From CAG-488 sp051881315 (GTDB lineage Bacteria > Bacillota > Clostridia > Oscillospirales > Acutalibacteraceae): a DNA stretch of 64,000 bases. The notes beneath the pieces were generated by a model. That model saw nothing but the letters and a program-made list of their open reading frames with translations. It had not been told where the DNA came from and did no database searches. The DNA lies in the NCBI GenBank assembly GCA_051881315.1, contig JBJEPQ010000027.1, positions 30,717 through 94,716 of the forward strand, given 5' to 3'. The first letter of the stretch is position 1, and each line of letters opens with the position of its first letter. A program made the translations under genes and the position numbers. Of the stretch, positions 36,153-44,856 are shown in pieces.

Positions 36153-37046
36153 TTGACAGGATTTATTTTCCTTGACAAGCCGAAAGATATCACATCTTTC
36201 GTTGCCGCAAACAAGCTCAAGAGAATACTGAATGTCAAAAAGACAGGTCACACAGGAACGCTTGATCCGATGGCAACGGGAGTTCTTCCCGTTATGCTCG
36301 GCGGAGCAACAAGATTTTCGCAATACCTGCCAACCCACGACAAAGCATACCGCGCAAAAATTCTCCTTGGCACAGTAACGGACACCCTCGATATAACGGG
36401 TACCGTGATAAAAAGAAATCCAGTCAGCGTTTCCGCTGAAAGACTTGAAGAAATAATTAAACATTTTATCGGTGAAATCAGTCAGCTTCCTCCGATGTAT
36501 TCAGCCGTATCCAAGGACGGAGTACGGCTCTATAAGCTCGCCCGTCAGGGCATTGAGATTGAGCGTGAAGCGAGGAACGTGATTATCCATTACATAAAGC
36601 TCCTCGATGTTCCGGATGCAAATAATGAGTTTGAGATCGAGGTCTCATGCAGTGCCGGAACATATATACGCTCTCTCGCTTCGGATATCGGAGAGGCTCT
36701 CGGCTGCGGAGCGACGATAACCGAGCTACGGCGTATCGAAGCCAACGGAATATCTGTTGAAAAAACCGTAACCCTCGAAACCGTGCAAAAATATGCCGAC
36801 GAGGGACGTATCGCCGAGCTTATCACACCGTGCGATGTTATGCTCGAATGTTACCCTGCGGTCAATATCAGCGAAAAACAGGCCGTCCGTTTTGAAAACG
36901 GCGGAGAACTCGACCTCAAAAGAATAAGGGGCGAAAAAAAAGACGGCTTCTGCCGTGTTTATTCTCCCGAAAAGAAATTTCTCGGTCTCGGCAGGATCAG
37001 TCTGCCCGAGAACACTTTATTTGTTGAAAAGAAATTGGTCTATTGA
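36153..37046 (+). CDS. truB: tRNA pseudouridine(55) synthase TruB
   Basis: Makes pseudouridine 55 in the T-loop of tRNAs. The 297-residue length fits. N-terminal FIFLDKPKDITSFVAANKLKR, the catalytic region TGHTGTLDPMATGVLPV with the nucleophile Asp, PPMYSAVSKDGVRLYKLAR, and VSCSAGTYIRSLASDIG are all present, and a PUA-like C-terminal domain follows. It starts at a TTG with GGAGG about seven bases upstream, within the end of the preceding GT2 gene. Confidence 0.95.
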   Translation: MTGFIFLDKPKDITSFVAANKLKRILNVKKTGHTGTLDPMATGVLPVMLGGATRFSQYLPTHDKAYRAKILLGTVTDTLDITGTVIKRNPVSVSAERLEEIIKHFIGEISQLPPMYSAVSKDGVRLYKLARQGIEIEREARNVIIHYIKLLDVPDANNEFEIEVSCSAGTYIRSLASDIGEALGCGATITELRRIEANGISVEKTVTLETVQKYADEGRIAELITPCDVMLECYPAVNISEKQAVRFENGGELDLKRIRGEKKDGFCRVYSPEKKFLGLGRISLPENTLFVEKKLVY

Positions 37047-37057
37047 GGTGTTTTTAA

Positions 37058-37963
37058 ATGAAATGGTTTATTTTTTCTATTATAGCTCTGCTCTGTTGGA
37101 GCTTTTCGGATCTTTTTTCAAAGCTCGGCTGTGCCGATTCAAGAGACAAGCACAGTGCGCTTAAAATGGTCACCGCCGTCGGCGTTGTTATGGGTATCCA
37201 CGCGGCATACACATTGATCTTCACCGACGTTGAATTTACATTCAAAACAATGCTCACATATCTTCCCGTATCGCTTCTCTACATTTCTTCGATGACGATA
37301 GGATATGTCGGACTTCGCTTTATCGAGCTTTCAATCTCCTCCCCCATCTGCAATTCGTCGGGCGCTCTGGTGTCCGTGATCTGCATTATCACGGGTGCGG
37401 TTCTCGTCAATGTCCAGTATGTTGCGATCGCCCTCGTTGCGGTCGGTGTTGTCGGACTGGGAATTGCAGAAATGACCGAGGACGACGAGCTGAGAAAAGC
37501 ACGTCAGAGCAAGAGTAATTACAAGTACACAAAGAGTTTTCTTGCAATTCTTTTGCCGGTTATTTACTGCCTGCTTGACGCACTCGGAACCTTTGCGGAC
37601 AGCCTTGTTCTTGAGAAGCTTGACGAGGACGCCGCAAATACGGCATATGAGCTTACGTTCCTCATCTGCGGCGTGATCTGCTTCATCTATGTTAAATTCA
37701 TCAAGAAGGACAAGTTCCTCCCGAAAAAGGAAGCTCCGAAATATATCGGTGCGGCATTTGAAACGGCAGGTCAGTTTGCATATATCTATGCCCTTGCCGA
37801 CAGCGAACACGTCGCCCTCTCCGCTCCGATCATTTCCGCCTATTGCGCCGCCTCCGTGCTCTGGGGCAGAATATTCCTTAAAGAGAAGCTTTCATGGAAG
37901 CATTACCTTTGTATCCTCCTGACCGTCGCCGGAATTGTAATTCTCGGAATCTACGACGCATGA
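37058..37963 (+). CDS. EamA-family (DMT superfamily) transporter
   Basis: The 301-residue membrane protein has about ten hydrophobic segments in two halves, as in EamA/RhaT-type permeases of the drug/metabolite transporter superfamily. Typical sequence includes the N-terminal FSIIALLCWSFSDLFSKLG and the second-half ALADSEHVALSAPIISAYCAASVLWGRIFLKEKLSW. The substrate is unknown. It is 11 bases after truB and ends before a strong bidirectional terminator. Confidence 0.83.
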   Translation: MKWFIFSIIALLCWSFSDLFSKLGCADSRDKHSALKMVTAVGVVMGIHAAYTLIFTDVEFTFKTMLTYLPVSLLYISSMTIGYVGLRFIELSISSPICNSSGALVSVICIITGAVLVNVQYVAIALVAVGVVGLGIAEMTEDDELRKARQSKSNYKYTKSFLAILLPVIYCLLDALGTFADSLVLEKLDEDAANTAYELTFLICGVICFIYVKFIKKDKFLPKKEAPKYIGAAFETAGQFAYIYALADSEHVALSAPIISAYCAASVLWGRIFLKEKLSWKHYLCILLTVAGIVILGIYDA

Positions 37964-37987
37964 GTTAATACCTAATACATATAACAA

Positions 37988-38022
37988 AAGCTGTTTCATT
38001 GACAAAATCAGTGAAACAGCTT
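37988..38022. terminator. Bidirectional Rho-independent terminator
   Basis: AAGCTGTTTCA pairs with TGAAACAGCTT; T-rich sequence follows on the plus strand and A/T-rich sequence on the other side. It separates the convergent EamA and mgtE genes. Confidence 0.85.
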
Positions 38023-38031
38023 GATTTTATT

Positions 38032-39414
38032 TTATGCTCCGGAAAGCAAGCCTGCATTGATAAAGAGGGTTGCAAAGCCGAAATAGATAAGCAAAGTCAG
38101 CGCATCGACGATGGTTGTAATCATAGGTCCTGCCATCAGCGCAGGGTCAAGGTGCAAAAGCTTTGCCAATATCGGCAGGGCGCAGCCTATGACCTTTGCC
38201 ACAATGACGGCGCATACCATCGCCATACATACAACGATGAACGTGTTGTTTGTGATGTCGTTATGCGTTACAAGACGTATCAGCCACATTCGTGCAAAAT
38301 TGACTACCGCCAGCGTAAGTCCGCAGAGAACGGCAACTCGGATCTCTTTCCAGATTATCTTAAAGAAATCCTTGATCTGTATGTCGCCCAGAGCAAGACC
38401 ACGGATAACAAGCGTTGAAACCTGGTTGCCGCAGTTTCCGCCCGTGTCCATAAGCATCGGAATTGAGGCTGTCAGTCCGGCTATCAGCGAAAGCTTATCC
38501 TCGAAGCCCTCGATTATCTGACCGGTAAAGGTTGCGGAAATCATAAGAATAAGCAGCCAGACAATTCTGTTTTTATAAAGTGTGAAAATACCGGTTTTCA
38601 GATAAGAGTCCTCGGACGGCAACAGCAAAGCCATCTTTTCAAAGTCCTCTGTGTTCTCGTCTTCGATGACGTCAACGATATCGTCGATCGTGATTATACC
38701 GACAAGTCTTTCTTCCTTATCAACAACGGGGATCGAAAGAAGGTCGTATTTTTTCGCTATTGCGGCGACCTCCTCCTGGTCGTCCATAGTGTTGACGAAA
38801 ATAAGCTGTTCGTCGTCCTCCATTATCTCCTTGACGACCTGATCCTCGGGAGCAACAATAAGCTTGCGAAGCGGAATTGTTCCGACCAGCTTACGTTTAG
38901 CGTCCATACAGTAGCAGGTGTAGATCGTCTCCTTATCGAGAGCGGTTTTTCTTATTATCTCGATAGCCTGCTTAACCGTAAAGGTTTCCGGAAACGAAAC
39001 CATTTCGATTGTCATAATGCTTCCCGCCGAATTGTCGGGATACTGGAGAAATTTGTTGATGAGCTTTCTTGTTTCCGGCTTTGTGTGCGCAAGCACACGG
39101 GTTACGACATTTGCAGGTACTTCCTCAAGAAAGTCAACTGCGTCGTCAAGGAACATATCCTCCATAAGAAACTCAAGCTCCGAGTTTGTGATTGCGTCAA
39201 CGATATTGCTCTGAATATCGCTCGGAAGATAAGAAAAAGCATCAGCCGACGATGTCTTGGGCAACAAGCGGAAAAGACGCACCTGATTTTCAGGCTCCAT
39301 CTCCTCTATCATAGAGGCAATGTCAACGACGTTCATTTCGCCGAGCATTTCCTTGATAGCGGAAAACTTGTTGTTAGCCAGCATCTTGCTGATGACTTCA
39401 ACCATTGTTTCCAA
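38032..39414 (-). CDS. mgtE: Magnesium transporter MgtE
   Basis: Homodimeric Mg2+ channel of the inner membrane. The 460 residues show the N-terminal superhelical domain (about residues 20-125), two CBS domains (about 135-250; SIMTIEMVSFPETFTVKQAIE and LLSIPVVDKEERLVGIITIDDIVDV), a connecting helix, and five C-terminal membrane helices with MLMDTGGNCGNQVSTLVIRGLA, the pore-lining family signature. Magnesium binding between CBS and N domains closes the pore when cytosolic Mg2+ is high. The gene is preceded by a 200-base structured leader and a consensus promoter, so RNA-level control is likely. Confidence 0.96.
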   Translation of the reverse strand: METMVEVISKMLANNKFSAIKEMLGEMNVVDIASMIEEMEPENQVRLFRLLPKTSSADAFSYLPSDIQSNIVDAITNSELEFLMEDMFLDDAVDFLEEVPANVVTRVLAHTKPETRKLINKFLQYPDNSAGSIMTIEMVSFPETFTVKQAIEIIRKTALDKETIYTCYCMDAKRKLVGTIPLRKLIVAPEDQVVKEIMEDDEQLIFVNTMDDQEEVAAIAKKYDLLSIPVVDKEERLVGIITIDDIVDVIEDENTEDFEKMALLLPSEDSYLKTGIFTLYKNRIVWLLILMISATFTGQIIEGFEDKLSLIAGLTASIPMLMDTGGNCGNQVSTLVIRGLALGDIQIKDFFKIIWKEIRVAVLCGLTLAVVNFARMWLIRLVTHNDITNNTFIVVCMAMVCAVIVAKVIGCALPILAKLLHLDPALMAGPMITTIVDALTLLIYFGFATLFINAGLLSGA

Positions 39415-39420
39415 TTTTAA

Positions 39421-39574
39421 GCGCCCCTTTCAGCACGGCACGAAGCCACGCCGCAGGCGCATCTTCAGCTCAGATTTCGTGAGCGGTCGTCTGCAACGGT
39501 CTTTATGCTGTGCAAATTTTCAATTTTGTTCAAAATTCGTTGCCCGTAGCTACTGTCACTACTCACTGAAATCT
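39421..39574 (-). ncRNA. Structured 5' leader of mgtE, candidate regulatory RNA
   Basis: Read on the minus strand, AGATTTCAGTGAG (39562-39574) pairs with CTCACGAAATCT (39472-39483) over 12 pairs with one bulged A. Inside, GCAACG pairs with CGTTGC, and AATTTTG pairs with CAAAATT. Downstream, GCGTGGC and GCCGTGC form a UUCGU-loop hairpin (39433-39451), enclosed by GGCGC/GCGCC, close to the ribosome binding site. The layout suits a Mg2+-responsive or translational switch. I do not recognise the M-box sequence here, so the class is unassigned. Confidence 0.5.
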
Positions 39575-39617
39575 CACCTCACATAATTCTTTGGCAATTC
39601 CATTGAATGATAGGAAT

Positions 39618-39646
39618 ATTTTAAACCCGTAAAGTTGCGTTGTCAA
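39618..39646 (-). promoter_or_regulatory. Sigma-A promoter of mgtE
   Basis: Consensus TTGACA and TAAAAT with a 17-base spacer on the minus strand, giving a transcript start near 39611 and a leader of about 195 bases before the start codon. Confidence 0.75.
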
Positions 39647-39720
39647 TAGCGATAAGAAAAATATTTTCAGATATTTTTTATTATTCTCGCTTTGAAAAAT
39701 ACGGTAAAGCTAACGGGTTT

Positions 39721-40773
39721 TCAGCCTCTTTTGACCGACGGATTGATCCAGAATTTCGGCATATCTCCGTCAAGGTACTGGCGGCAGGCATTGAGCATCA
39801 TTGCAGGACTGTCGCTGTAAGAGTTTATCGTGTCGCCGCCCCTGTGGTTAGTCAGCGTACAGTTGTCTATTCCGACAAGCGGATTGTCGGGATCGACCGG
39901 CTCCTTGTCAAAGACGTCTATCGCCGCACCCATTATCTCGCCCGATTTCAGAGCCTCAGCCAAAGCGTAGTAATCCACCATATATGATCTCGCAGTATTG
40001 ATAAAATATGCGGTCTTTTTCATCATCTTAAATTCATCTTTTCCGATCAGAATAGCCTTGCGGCTCAGTCTTGCGTGAAGCGACACTATGTCGGAATTTT
40101 TCAGAAGATAATCAAGGGAAACGAGCTGAGCAAGGTTTTTGTTGATCTCGTCATAGGCGATAAAAGGATCGTAGATCAAAAATCTGCATCCGAACGCCTT
40201 GAGCTTTTCGTAAACAAGCTTTGCAACCGAGCCGAAGCCGATCAGACCGATCGTCATATCGCACATTTCGTGTATAGTCGTCAGAGTGTTCGGATAGTTC
40301 TCCCTCCACTGATTGTTGTTTATGGCGATCTGGGATCTTGAAATATTTCTCGTTTCGTTAAGCATAAGTCCGACGGTAAACTCCGCAACTGCATTCGCGT
40401 TATGGCTCGGATTGAGAAGCACCGCCACATTGTTCTCGGTGCATGCGTCAACGTCAATGTTTTCGTGTCCGCCTCGATTGCAGAGAACAACCTTCAGCTT
40501 TTTTGCACTTTCAACAAGCTGTCTTGTTATCGGGCAAAGATGGCACATGATAACCTCGGCGTCCCGAACAGCCTGAAGCAAGCCCTGAGGAAGAGTGAGC
40601 GTCTCAAAGCCTCCGGTTTCAATTATTTTTACAATATTTCTCATTTCGGAACGGGAATCAAGTCCGAAATAAAAATATTCAACCTCGGAAAACTCAATTT
40701 GCTTTGATTTTTCAATTCCGTTTTTCATCATTTCCGGAGTGATAAAAACGTCACCGATAGCTACACATTTCAT
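39721..40773 (-). CDS. D-isomer-specific 2-hydroxyacid dehydrogenase family protein
   Basis: The 350-residue NAD(P)-dependent oxidoreductase has the Rossmann loop IGLIGFGSVAKLVYEKL (about residues 175-191) and the catalytic set of this family: Arg in LHARLSRKA, Glu in DVFDKEPV and His in LTNHRGG. The substrate is not clear. Its start overlaps the stop of the cytidylyltransferase gene by four bases. Since the partner makes a CDP-activated compound, the dehydrogenase may make or use a related polyol or keto acid; this is inference. It lies downstream of mgtE's promoter region on the same strand, transcribed separately. Confidence 0.85.
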   Translation of the reverse strand: MKCVAIGDVFITPEMMKNGIEKSKQIEFSEVEYFYFGLDSRSEMRNIVKIIETGGFETLTLPQGLLQAVRDAEVIMCHLCPITRQLVESAKKLKVVLCNRGGHENIDVDACTENNVAVLLNPSHNANAVAEFTVGLMLNETRNISRSQIAINNNQWRENYPNTLTTIHEMCDMTIGLIGFGSVAKLVYEKLKAFGCRFLIYDPFIAYDEINKNLAQLVSLDYLLKNSDIVSLHARLSRKAILIGKDEFKMMKKTAYFINTARSYMVDYYALAEALKSGEIMGAAIDVFDKEPVDPDNPLVGIDNCTLTNHRGGDTINSYSDSPAMMLNACRQYLDGDMPKFWINPSVKRG

Positions 40774-41486
40774 ACGATCAAACCTTTCTCCAAAAGGAAT
40801 TCAGCAAACGCAATATCAAAGTCGGTTGTCATTTTGAAATTCATCCTGTCCCCTTCAACTATGCCGACTCGTCTGCCTTTTTCAAGATACATTCTGCCGG
40901 CCTCCATATAAGCTTCGGTCTCCTCGGAAGTCAAGCCCTGCTGAATTTCCTTAAACTGCCTGATAAAGAAGGTCTGAGGTCCCTGATCGCAGAAAACATT
41001 CGATCTTTCGGGAACACAGGAGCTTTCCTTGCCGTCCTTTGCGATCAGCACTGTATCGACGGTCGGAACGGAGGTGGTCACCATACCGTATTCCCTGACC
41101 TTTTCAAAATTATCCTTTATTATTTTTTCGTTTACAAAAGGACGGGCGCAGTCGTGTATACACAGAACATCGTCGTCGGAAAGCTCGTCTCCCCTTTGTG
41201 CAATACATTCGTCAACGATATTAACCATTGAAAGGAAACGTGTTGTTCCGCCGGAGATAATATAAATTTTCGATTTGTCGATCTTGTATTCATCAAAAAG
41301 CTCAATGCAGTAATTCATCCAATCGGGATTCATAGCCACAATAAGCCTGTCCGTTACGGGAGAATTTAAAAAGGCGTTTACCGTGCGGATAATAATCGGA
41401 ACTCCGCCGATTTTTATAAACTGCTTTGGCAGGGAGCTTCCCATTCTTGAACCTATTCCGCCCGCAAGAATACCCACATAATTCAT
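40770..41486 (-). CDS. IspD/TarI-family cytidylyltransferase
   Basis: Transfers CMP from CTP to a phosphorylated polyol: either 2-C-methylerythritol-4-phosphate (IspD) or ribitol-5-phosphate (TarI-type). The 238-residue product has the CTP-binding loop GILAGGIGSRMGSSLPKQF, IHDCARPFVNEKII, VPTVDTVLI, and EGDRMNFKMTTDFDIAFAE near the C-terminus. I cannot decide between the two roles from sequence alone. Pairing with a dehydrogenase resembles CDP-ribitol gene pairs, but the dehydrogenase is of a different family from TarJ. The ATG at 41486 has GAGGGTGA upstream; an earlier in-frame ATG at 41525 lies before this site. Confidence 0.83.
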   Translation of the reverse strand: MNYVGILAGGIGSRMGSSLPKQFIKIGGVPIIIRTVNAFLNSPVTDRLIVAMNPDWMNYCIELFDEYKIDKSKIYIISGGTTRFLSMVNIVDECIAQRGDELSDDDVLCIHDCARPFVNEKIIKDNFEKVREYGMVTTSVPTVDTVLIAKDGKESSCVPERSNVFCDQGPQTFFIRQFKEIQQGLTSEETEAYMEAGRMYLEKGRRVGIVEGDRMNFKMTTDFDIAFAEFLLEKGLIV

Positions 41487-41614
41487 ACTGCAATCACCCT
41501 CAAACCGAACAATGCTGTCCGACAAGTTTTTATATTATGATTTTATCATATTACATTGGCAAATACAACACAAATATTTTGGCCCTCTTTTAGTTAATTC
41601 TCCTGTGTCCGCAG

Positions 41615-41642
41615 TTGACTTTATATTAAATTGTGTTACAAT
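41615..41642 (+). promoter_or_regulatory. Promoter of the murT-gatD-racemase operon
   Basis: TTGACT and TACAAT separated by 16 bases, 46 bases before the start codon, in the A+T-rich gap between divergent genes. Confidence 0.65.
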
Positions 41643-41687
41643 AATATAGTTAATGCAAAGTAAAAAAAGTAATTCGGGAGGACAAAA

Positions 41688-43055
41688 ATGCAAAAGTTGA
41701 AATTCATTTTAACCCTGCTTTTAGGAAAGGGACTTATGCTCTTTTCCAATATCTTCGCCAAGGGCAGAGGAACAAATATGCCCGGCGCAAAGGCTAACGC
41801 AATTATGCCCGATTTTATCGGTCATTTCACGGGAATTGATCCCGAAAAGGTCGTGTTCGTAACAGGCACAAACGGCAAATCAACGGCAAACAATATGATC
41901 GTTCACGCTCTCAGGGATTCCGGCAGAACGGTCTGTTCAAACCTTGAGGGAGCCAATATGATCGGCGGTATCGCAACCGCTCTGATCCGTAATTCAACCC
42001 TCACGGGCAAGATGAAGACGGAATACTTCTCTTTTGAAATTGACGAGCGTTCCTTTGAGCGAATTTACAGCTACATTCCTGCCAAGAAGGTTTGTATCAC
42101 CAATCTTCAGAAGGATCAGGTTCAGCGTAACGGCGAGCCTGACTACATTGTGCAGAAGTTCAGAAAAGTTTTCAACAAGGATATGACTCTTTTCCTCAAT
42201 GACGGTGAGCCGAGAGCAAAGTCCTTTGAGGATTTCTCCGACAACGTTATTTACTACGGCGTTGACAAGACGCAGTATTCTTTCGTCAAGGACAAGTTCT
42301 ATGACGTCACAATGCCCTGCCCCAAGTGTAACGATAAGATTTATTTCGACTATTATAACGTTGACAATGTCGGAAAATTCCACTGTGCAGGCTGTGACTT
42401 CTCCTCCGAGGATAAGGTCGATTTCTACGCTCAGAACGTAGATTTCTCCGAGTGCAGCTTCGACTGCAACGGTTATCGCTTTACAGTTACCAACAAGGAG
42501 CCTTTCTATATCTTTAACTATGCGCTTTGCATCGCCGTCTGCACCAAGCTCGGTATGACTAACGGAGAGCTTCAGAAGAGCTTTGCAAACTTCAAGAATA
42601 TCAGCGGCAGAATGGAAACTCTTCAATATAAAACCAAGACGCTCAAATATATCAGAATTAAGCAGGAAAATCCCGAAACTCTCCAGACCGCCCTCGACTA
42701 CATTGCCAAGGATCCCTCTCCTAAGCTTCTGCTTATGGGACTTGAGGAGCTCAAGGATTTTGCCCCGTATTACACGAACACCTTCTACTCTTTCGATGTC
42801 GACTTTGAGTCGCTCAAGAAGAACAACATCAAGCATTATATCTGCTTCTCAGAGGCTGTCGCATACGACACCGCAAACAGAATGATATACGCAGGCATCG
42901 ACAGGGACGACATCTCCGTCCTCCCGAACGACAGCGACGAGGCTATTCTTTCGGAGCTTGACAAATTCGACGTTGACAACGTTTACCTTATCACATGGCT
43001 CAAAAAGTATCACGAGCTTGAAAAATCCACAAAGCAGTACGGAGGTAACGAATAA
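41688..43055 (+). CDS. murT: MurT-like Mur ligase family protein
   Basis: Homologue of MurT, the ATP-dependent subunit that, with GatD, amidates the D-glutamate of lipid II. The 455 residues include an N-terminal hydrophobic segment (about residues 5-22), the P-loop VTGTNGKST (58-66), FEIDERSF, a Cys4 zinc ribbon (about residues 208-232; CPKCND and FHCAGCDF), which is typical of MurT, and the C-terminal DUF1727-type domain. In the usual MurT the C-terminal domain carries a DGRDVSWIWD-like stretch whose Asp completes the GatD catalytic triad; here that region reads LKDFAPYYTNTFYSFDVDF, so the triad Asp is not apparent. It has a GGAGG ribosome site and overlaps the next gene by one base. Confidence 0.88.
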   Translation: MQKLKFILTLLLGKGLMLFSNIFAKGRGTNMPGAKANAIMPDFIGHFTGIDPEKVVFVTGTNGKSTANNMIVHALRDSGRTVCSNLEGANMIGGIATALIRNSTLTGKMKTEYFSFEIDERSFERIYSYIPAKKVCITNLQKDQVQRNGEPDYIVQKFRKVFNKDMTLFLNDGEPRAKSFEDFSDNVIYYGVDKTQYSFVKDKFYDVTMPCPKCNDKIYFDYYNVDNVGKFHCAGCDFSSEDKVDFYAQNVDFSECSFDCNGYRFTVTNKEPFYIFNYALCIAVCTKLGMTNGELQKSFANFKNISGRMETLQYKTKTLKYIRIKQENPETLQTALDYIAKDPSPKLLLMGLEELKDFAPYYTNTFYSFDVDFESLKKNNIKHYICFSEAVAYDTANRMIYAGIDRDDISVLPNDSDEAILSELDKFDVDNVYLITWLKKYHELEKSTKQYGGNE

Positions 43056-43801
43056 TGAACACTTTGAACATCACATGGCTTTATCCCGACCTGCTTAATC
43101 TCCACGGCGACCGAGGAAACCTTATGGCCTTTGAGCGTGTCGGCACAAAGATGGGACTTGACGTCAAGATCAACCGTATCGACACCTTTTCGCAGGACAT
43201 CGACTTTGAAAACTCCGACATCATCTTTATGAACGCCGGAGAAATCAAAACCGCAGACTCTATCGTCAAAAACATAAAGAAATTCGGCGATGCAATTTAC
43301 AAGTTTGCCGAAAGCGGCAAGCCGATCATCGCCATCGGTACGACCGGAATGGTGCTTATCAAGTCAACAACAAGATGCGACGGCTCTGTTGTCGAAGGTC
43401 TCGGACTGCTCGACGCAACGGCTGTTGAAAGAAAAGAAATATACGGCGACGATCTTCAGTTCTCGCTTTGTGAGGACAGCGATTTTGAAATTATGGCGGT
43501 TCAGATCCACCTCGTCGATTTCTTCCTCAACGATCCCTCGATTGCCCTCGGCAAGCTCATCTACGGCAAGGGCAACAACGATAAGGACAGCACTGAGGGC
43601 GCAAAATACAAAAATGTCATTTTCACCAACGCTCTCGGTCCCGTGTTCGTGAAAAACCCTTGGTATACCGAAAAGATCATAAATGAAGCTCTCAAGGCAA
43701 AAGGCTTGGAGCCTGCCGCTCCGATTGAGGAGTCCTTCTTTGAAATCGAAAGAAATTCATTCAAAACAGTAAGACGTTTTATAGATCAGAAAACGGAGTA
43801 A
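43055..43801 (+). CDS. GatD-like glutamine amidotransferase subunit lacking the catalytic Cys and His
   Basis: Homologue of the GatD glutaminase that feeds ammonia to MurT. The fold is clear over its 248 residues: TWLYPDLLNLHGDRGNL, VEGLGLLD, YGKGNNDKDSTEGAKYKNV and GPVFVKNPW match GatD. However, the nucleophile motif ICGGYQ is replaced by IGTTGM, with Gly95 where GatD has its Cys. The LHGP motif is replaced by ALGP, with Leu194 where GatD has its His. The oxyanion GGG is replaced by NAG. It should therefore not hydrolyse glutamine. It may be a structural partner of the MurT-like ligase. Start and stop abut murT and the racemase gene. Confidence 0.85.
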   Translation: MNTLNITWLYPDLLNLHGDRGNLMAFERVGTKMGLDVKINRIDTFSQDIDFENSDIIFMNAGEIKTADSIVKNIKKFGDAIYKFAESGKPIIAIGTTGMVLIKSTTRCDGSVVEGLGLLDATAVERKEIYGDDLQFSLCEDSDFEIMAVQIHLVDFFLNDPSIALGKLIYGKGNNDKDSTEGAKYKNVIFTNALGPVFVKNPWYTEKIINEALKAKGLEPAAPIEESFFEIERNSFKTVRRFIDQKTE

Positions 43802-43805
43802 AAAT

Positions 43806-44840
43806 ATGTATCCTTGTATCGAGATCAAACCCGACGGCATACTTCATAACATCAGAACATTAAAGGAAATGTGTAACCGTCACGGAATGTCGCTTTCCGT
43901 TGTCACAAAGATGCTTGTCGGCTATGAGCCGCTCGTCCGATATCTTGTTGAGGAAAGCGGCGTCACGTCGATTTGCGATTCGAGAATAGAAAATCTCGAA
44001 GCCTTTGTGGACATTAAGGCTGAAAAGTGGCTCATCCGCTCCCCCATGCTTTCGCAGGTCAGTGACGTTGTGAAATTTGCCGACGTCAGCCTCAACAGCG
44101 AGCTTGAAATAATCAAGGCTTTGAATGAAGAAGCCAAAAAGCAGAGCAAGCGGCATAAGGTTATCCTTATGTTTGAGTGCGGTGATCTTCGTGAGGGTTG
44201 CTACACGGACGAGCTGATCCGTATTTCAAGAGAATGTCTCGGCATGACCAATATCGAGCTTTACGGCATAGGCACTAACCTGAGCTGTCTCAACGAGGTT
44301 TTGCCCTCGGAGAACAATATGGCACTGCTTGAACAGGCGGTCAACGCCGTTCAGGACGAATTGGGTATCAGGCTTCCAGTTGTTTCGGGCGGAGCGTCAA
44401 GCTCGATCAAGCTTTTGTCGGAGGGAAAGCTCCCGTCCGTTATCAACAATATGAGAATGGGAGAGGCTGTTTTTCTCGGCAACATTCCTATTCTTGATGA
44501 ACCGTTCAGCGGTGCAAGAGAGGATAACTTCATTCTGAAAGCGGAGATAATTGAGCTGAAAGAAAAGCCGTCCGTTCCCGAAACCCTGCCGCAGAATACG
44601 GACAAGCTGATGAAGCGAGCGATCACGGCAATCGGCAAGCAGGATATTTACCTCCCCGGTCTTAAATGTGCCGACAGCCGAATTAAGATAATCGGCGGTT
44701 CAAGCGATCACGTTGTCCTTGATGTCAGCGAATGTGGGAACGATTATAAGATCGGCTCGACGGTTGATTTCAGGATGACCTACAACTGCCTGCTCAACGC
44801 AATGACATCGAAATATGTCAGGAAAAATATATTGAAATAA
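43806..44840 (+). CDS. PLP-dependent amino acid racemase, alanine/ornithine racemase family
   Basis: The 344-residue protein has the fold-type III PLP barrel of alanine-racemase N-terminal domains. VVTKMLVG holds the PLP-binding Lys; CDSRIENLEAF, DLREGCY, GIGTNLSC, VSGGASSSI, MRMGEAVFLG and IGKQDIYLPGL resemble clostridial ornithine racemase more than alanine racemase. It should interconvert L- and D-forms of an amino acid, possibly ornithine. It sits four bases after the inactive GatD gene, so the three gene products are probably produced together, suggesting a cell-wall role. Substrate not established. Confidence 0.8.
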   Translation: MYPCIEIKPDGILHNIRTLKEMCNRHGMSLSVVTKMLVGYEPLVRYLVEESGVTSICDSRIENLEAFVDIKAEKWLIRSPMLSQVSDVVKFADVSLNSELEIIKALNEEAKKQSKRHKVILMFECGDLREGCYTDELIRISRECLGMTNIELYGIGTNLSCLNEVLPSENNMALLEQAVNAVQDELGIRLPVVSGGASSSIKLLSEGKLPSVINNMRMGEAVFLGNIPILDEPFSGAREDNFILKAEIIELKEKPSVPETLPQNTDKLMKRAITAIGKQDIYLPGLKCADSRIKIIGGSSDHVVLDVSECGNDYKIGSTVDFRMTYNCLLNAMTSKYVRKNILK

Positions 44841-44856
44841 ATCAATAGAACTGTAA

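Noticed and set aside
39421..39646. Call of the mgtE leader as a standard M-box riboswitch
   Set aside because: Only a GTGAGGTGAG-like piece resembles the M-box; the remaining conserved core was not found by eye.
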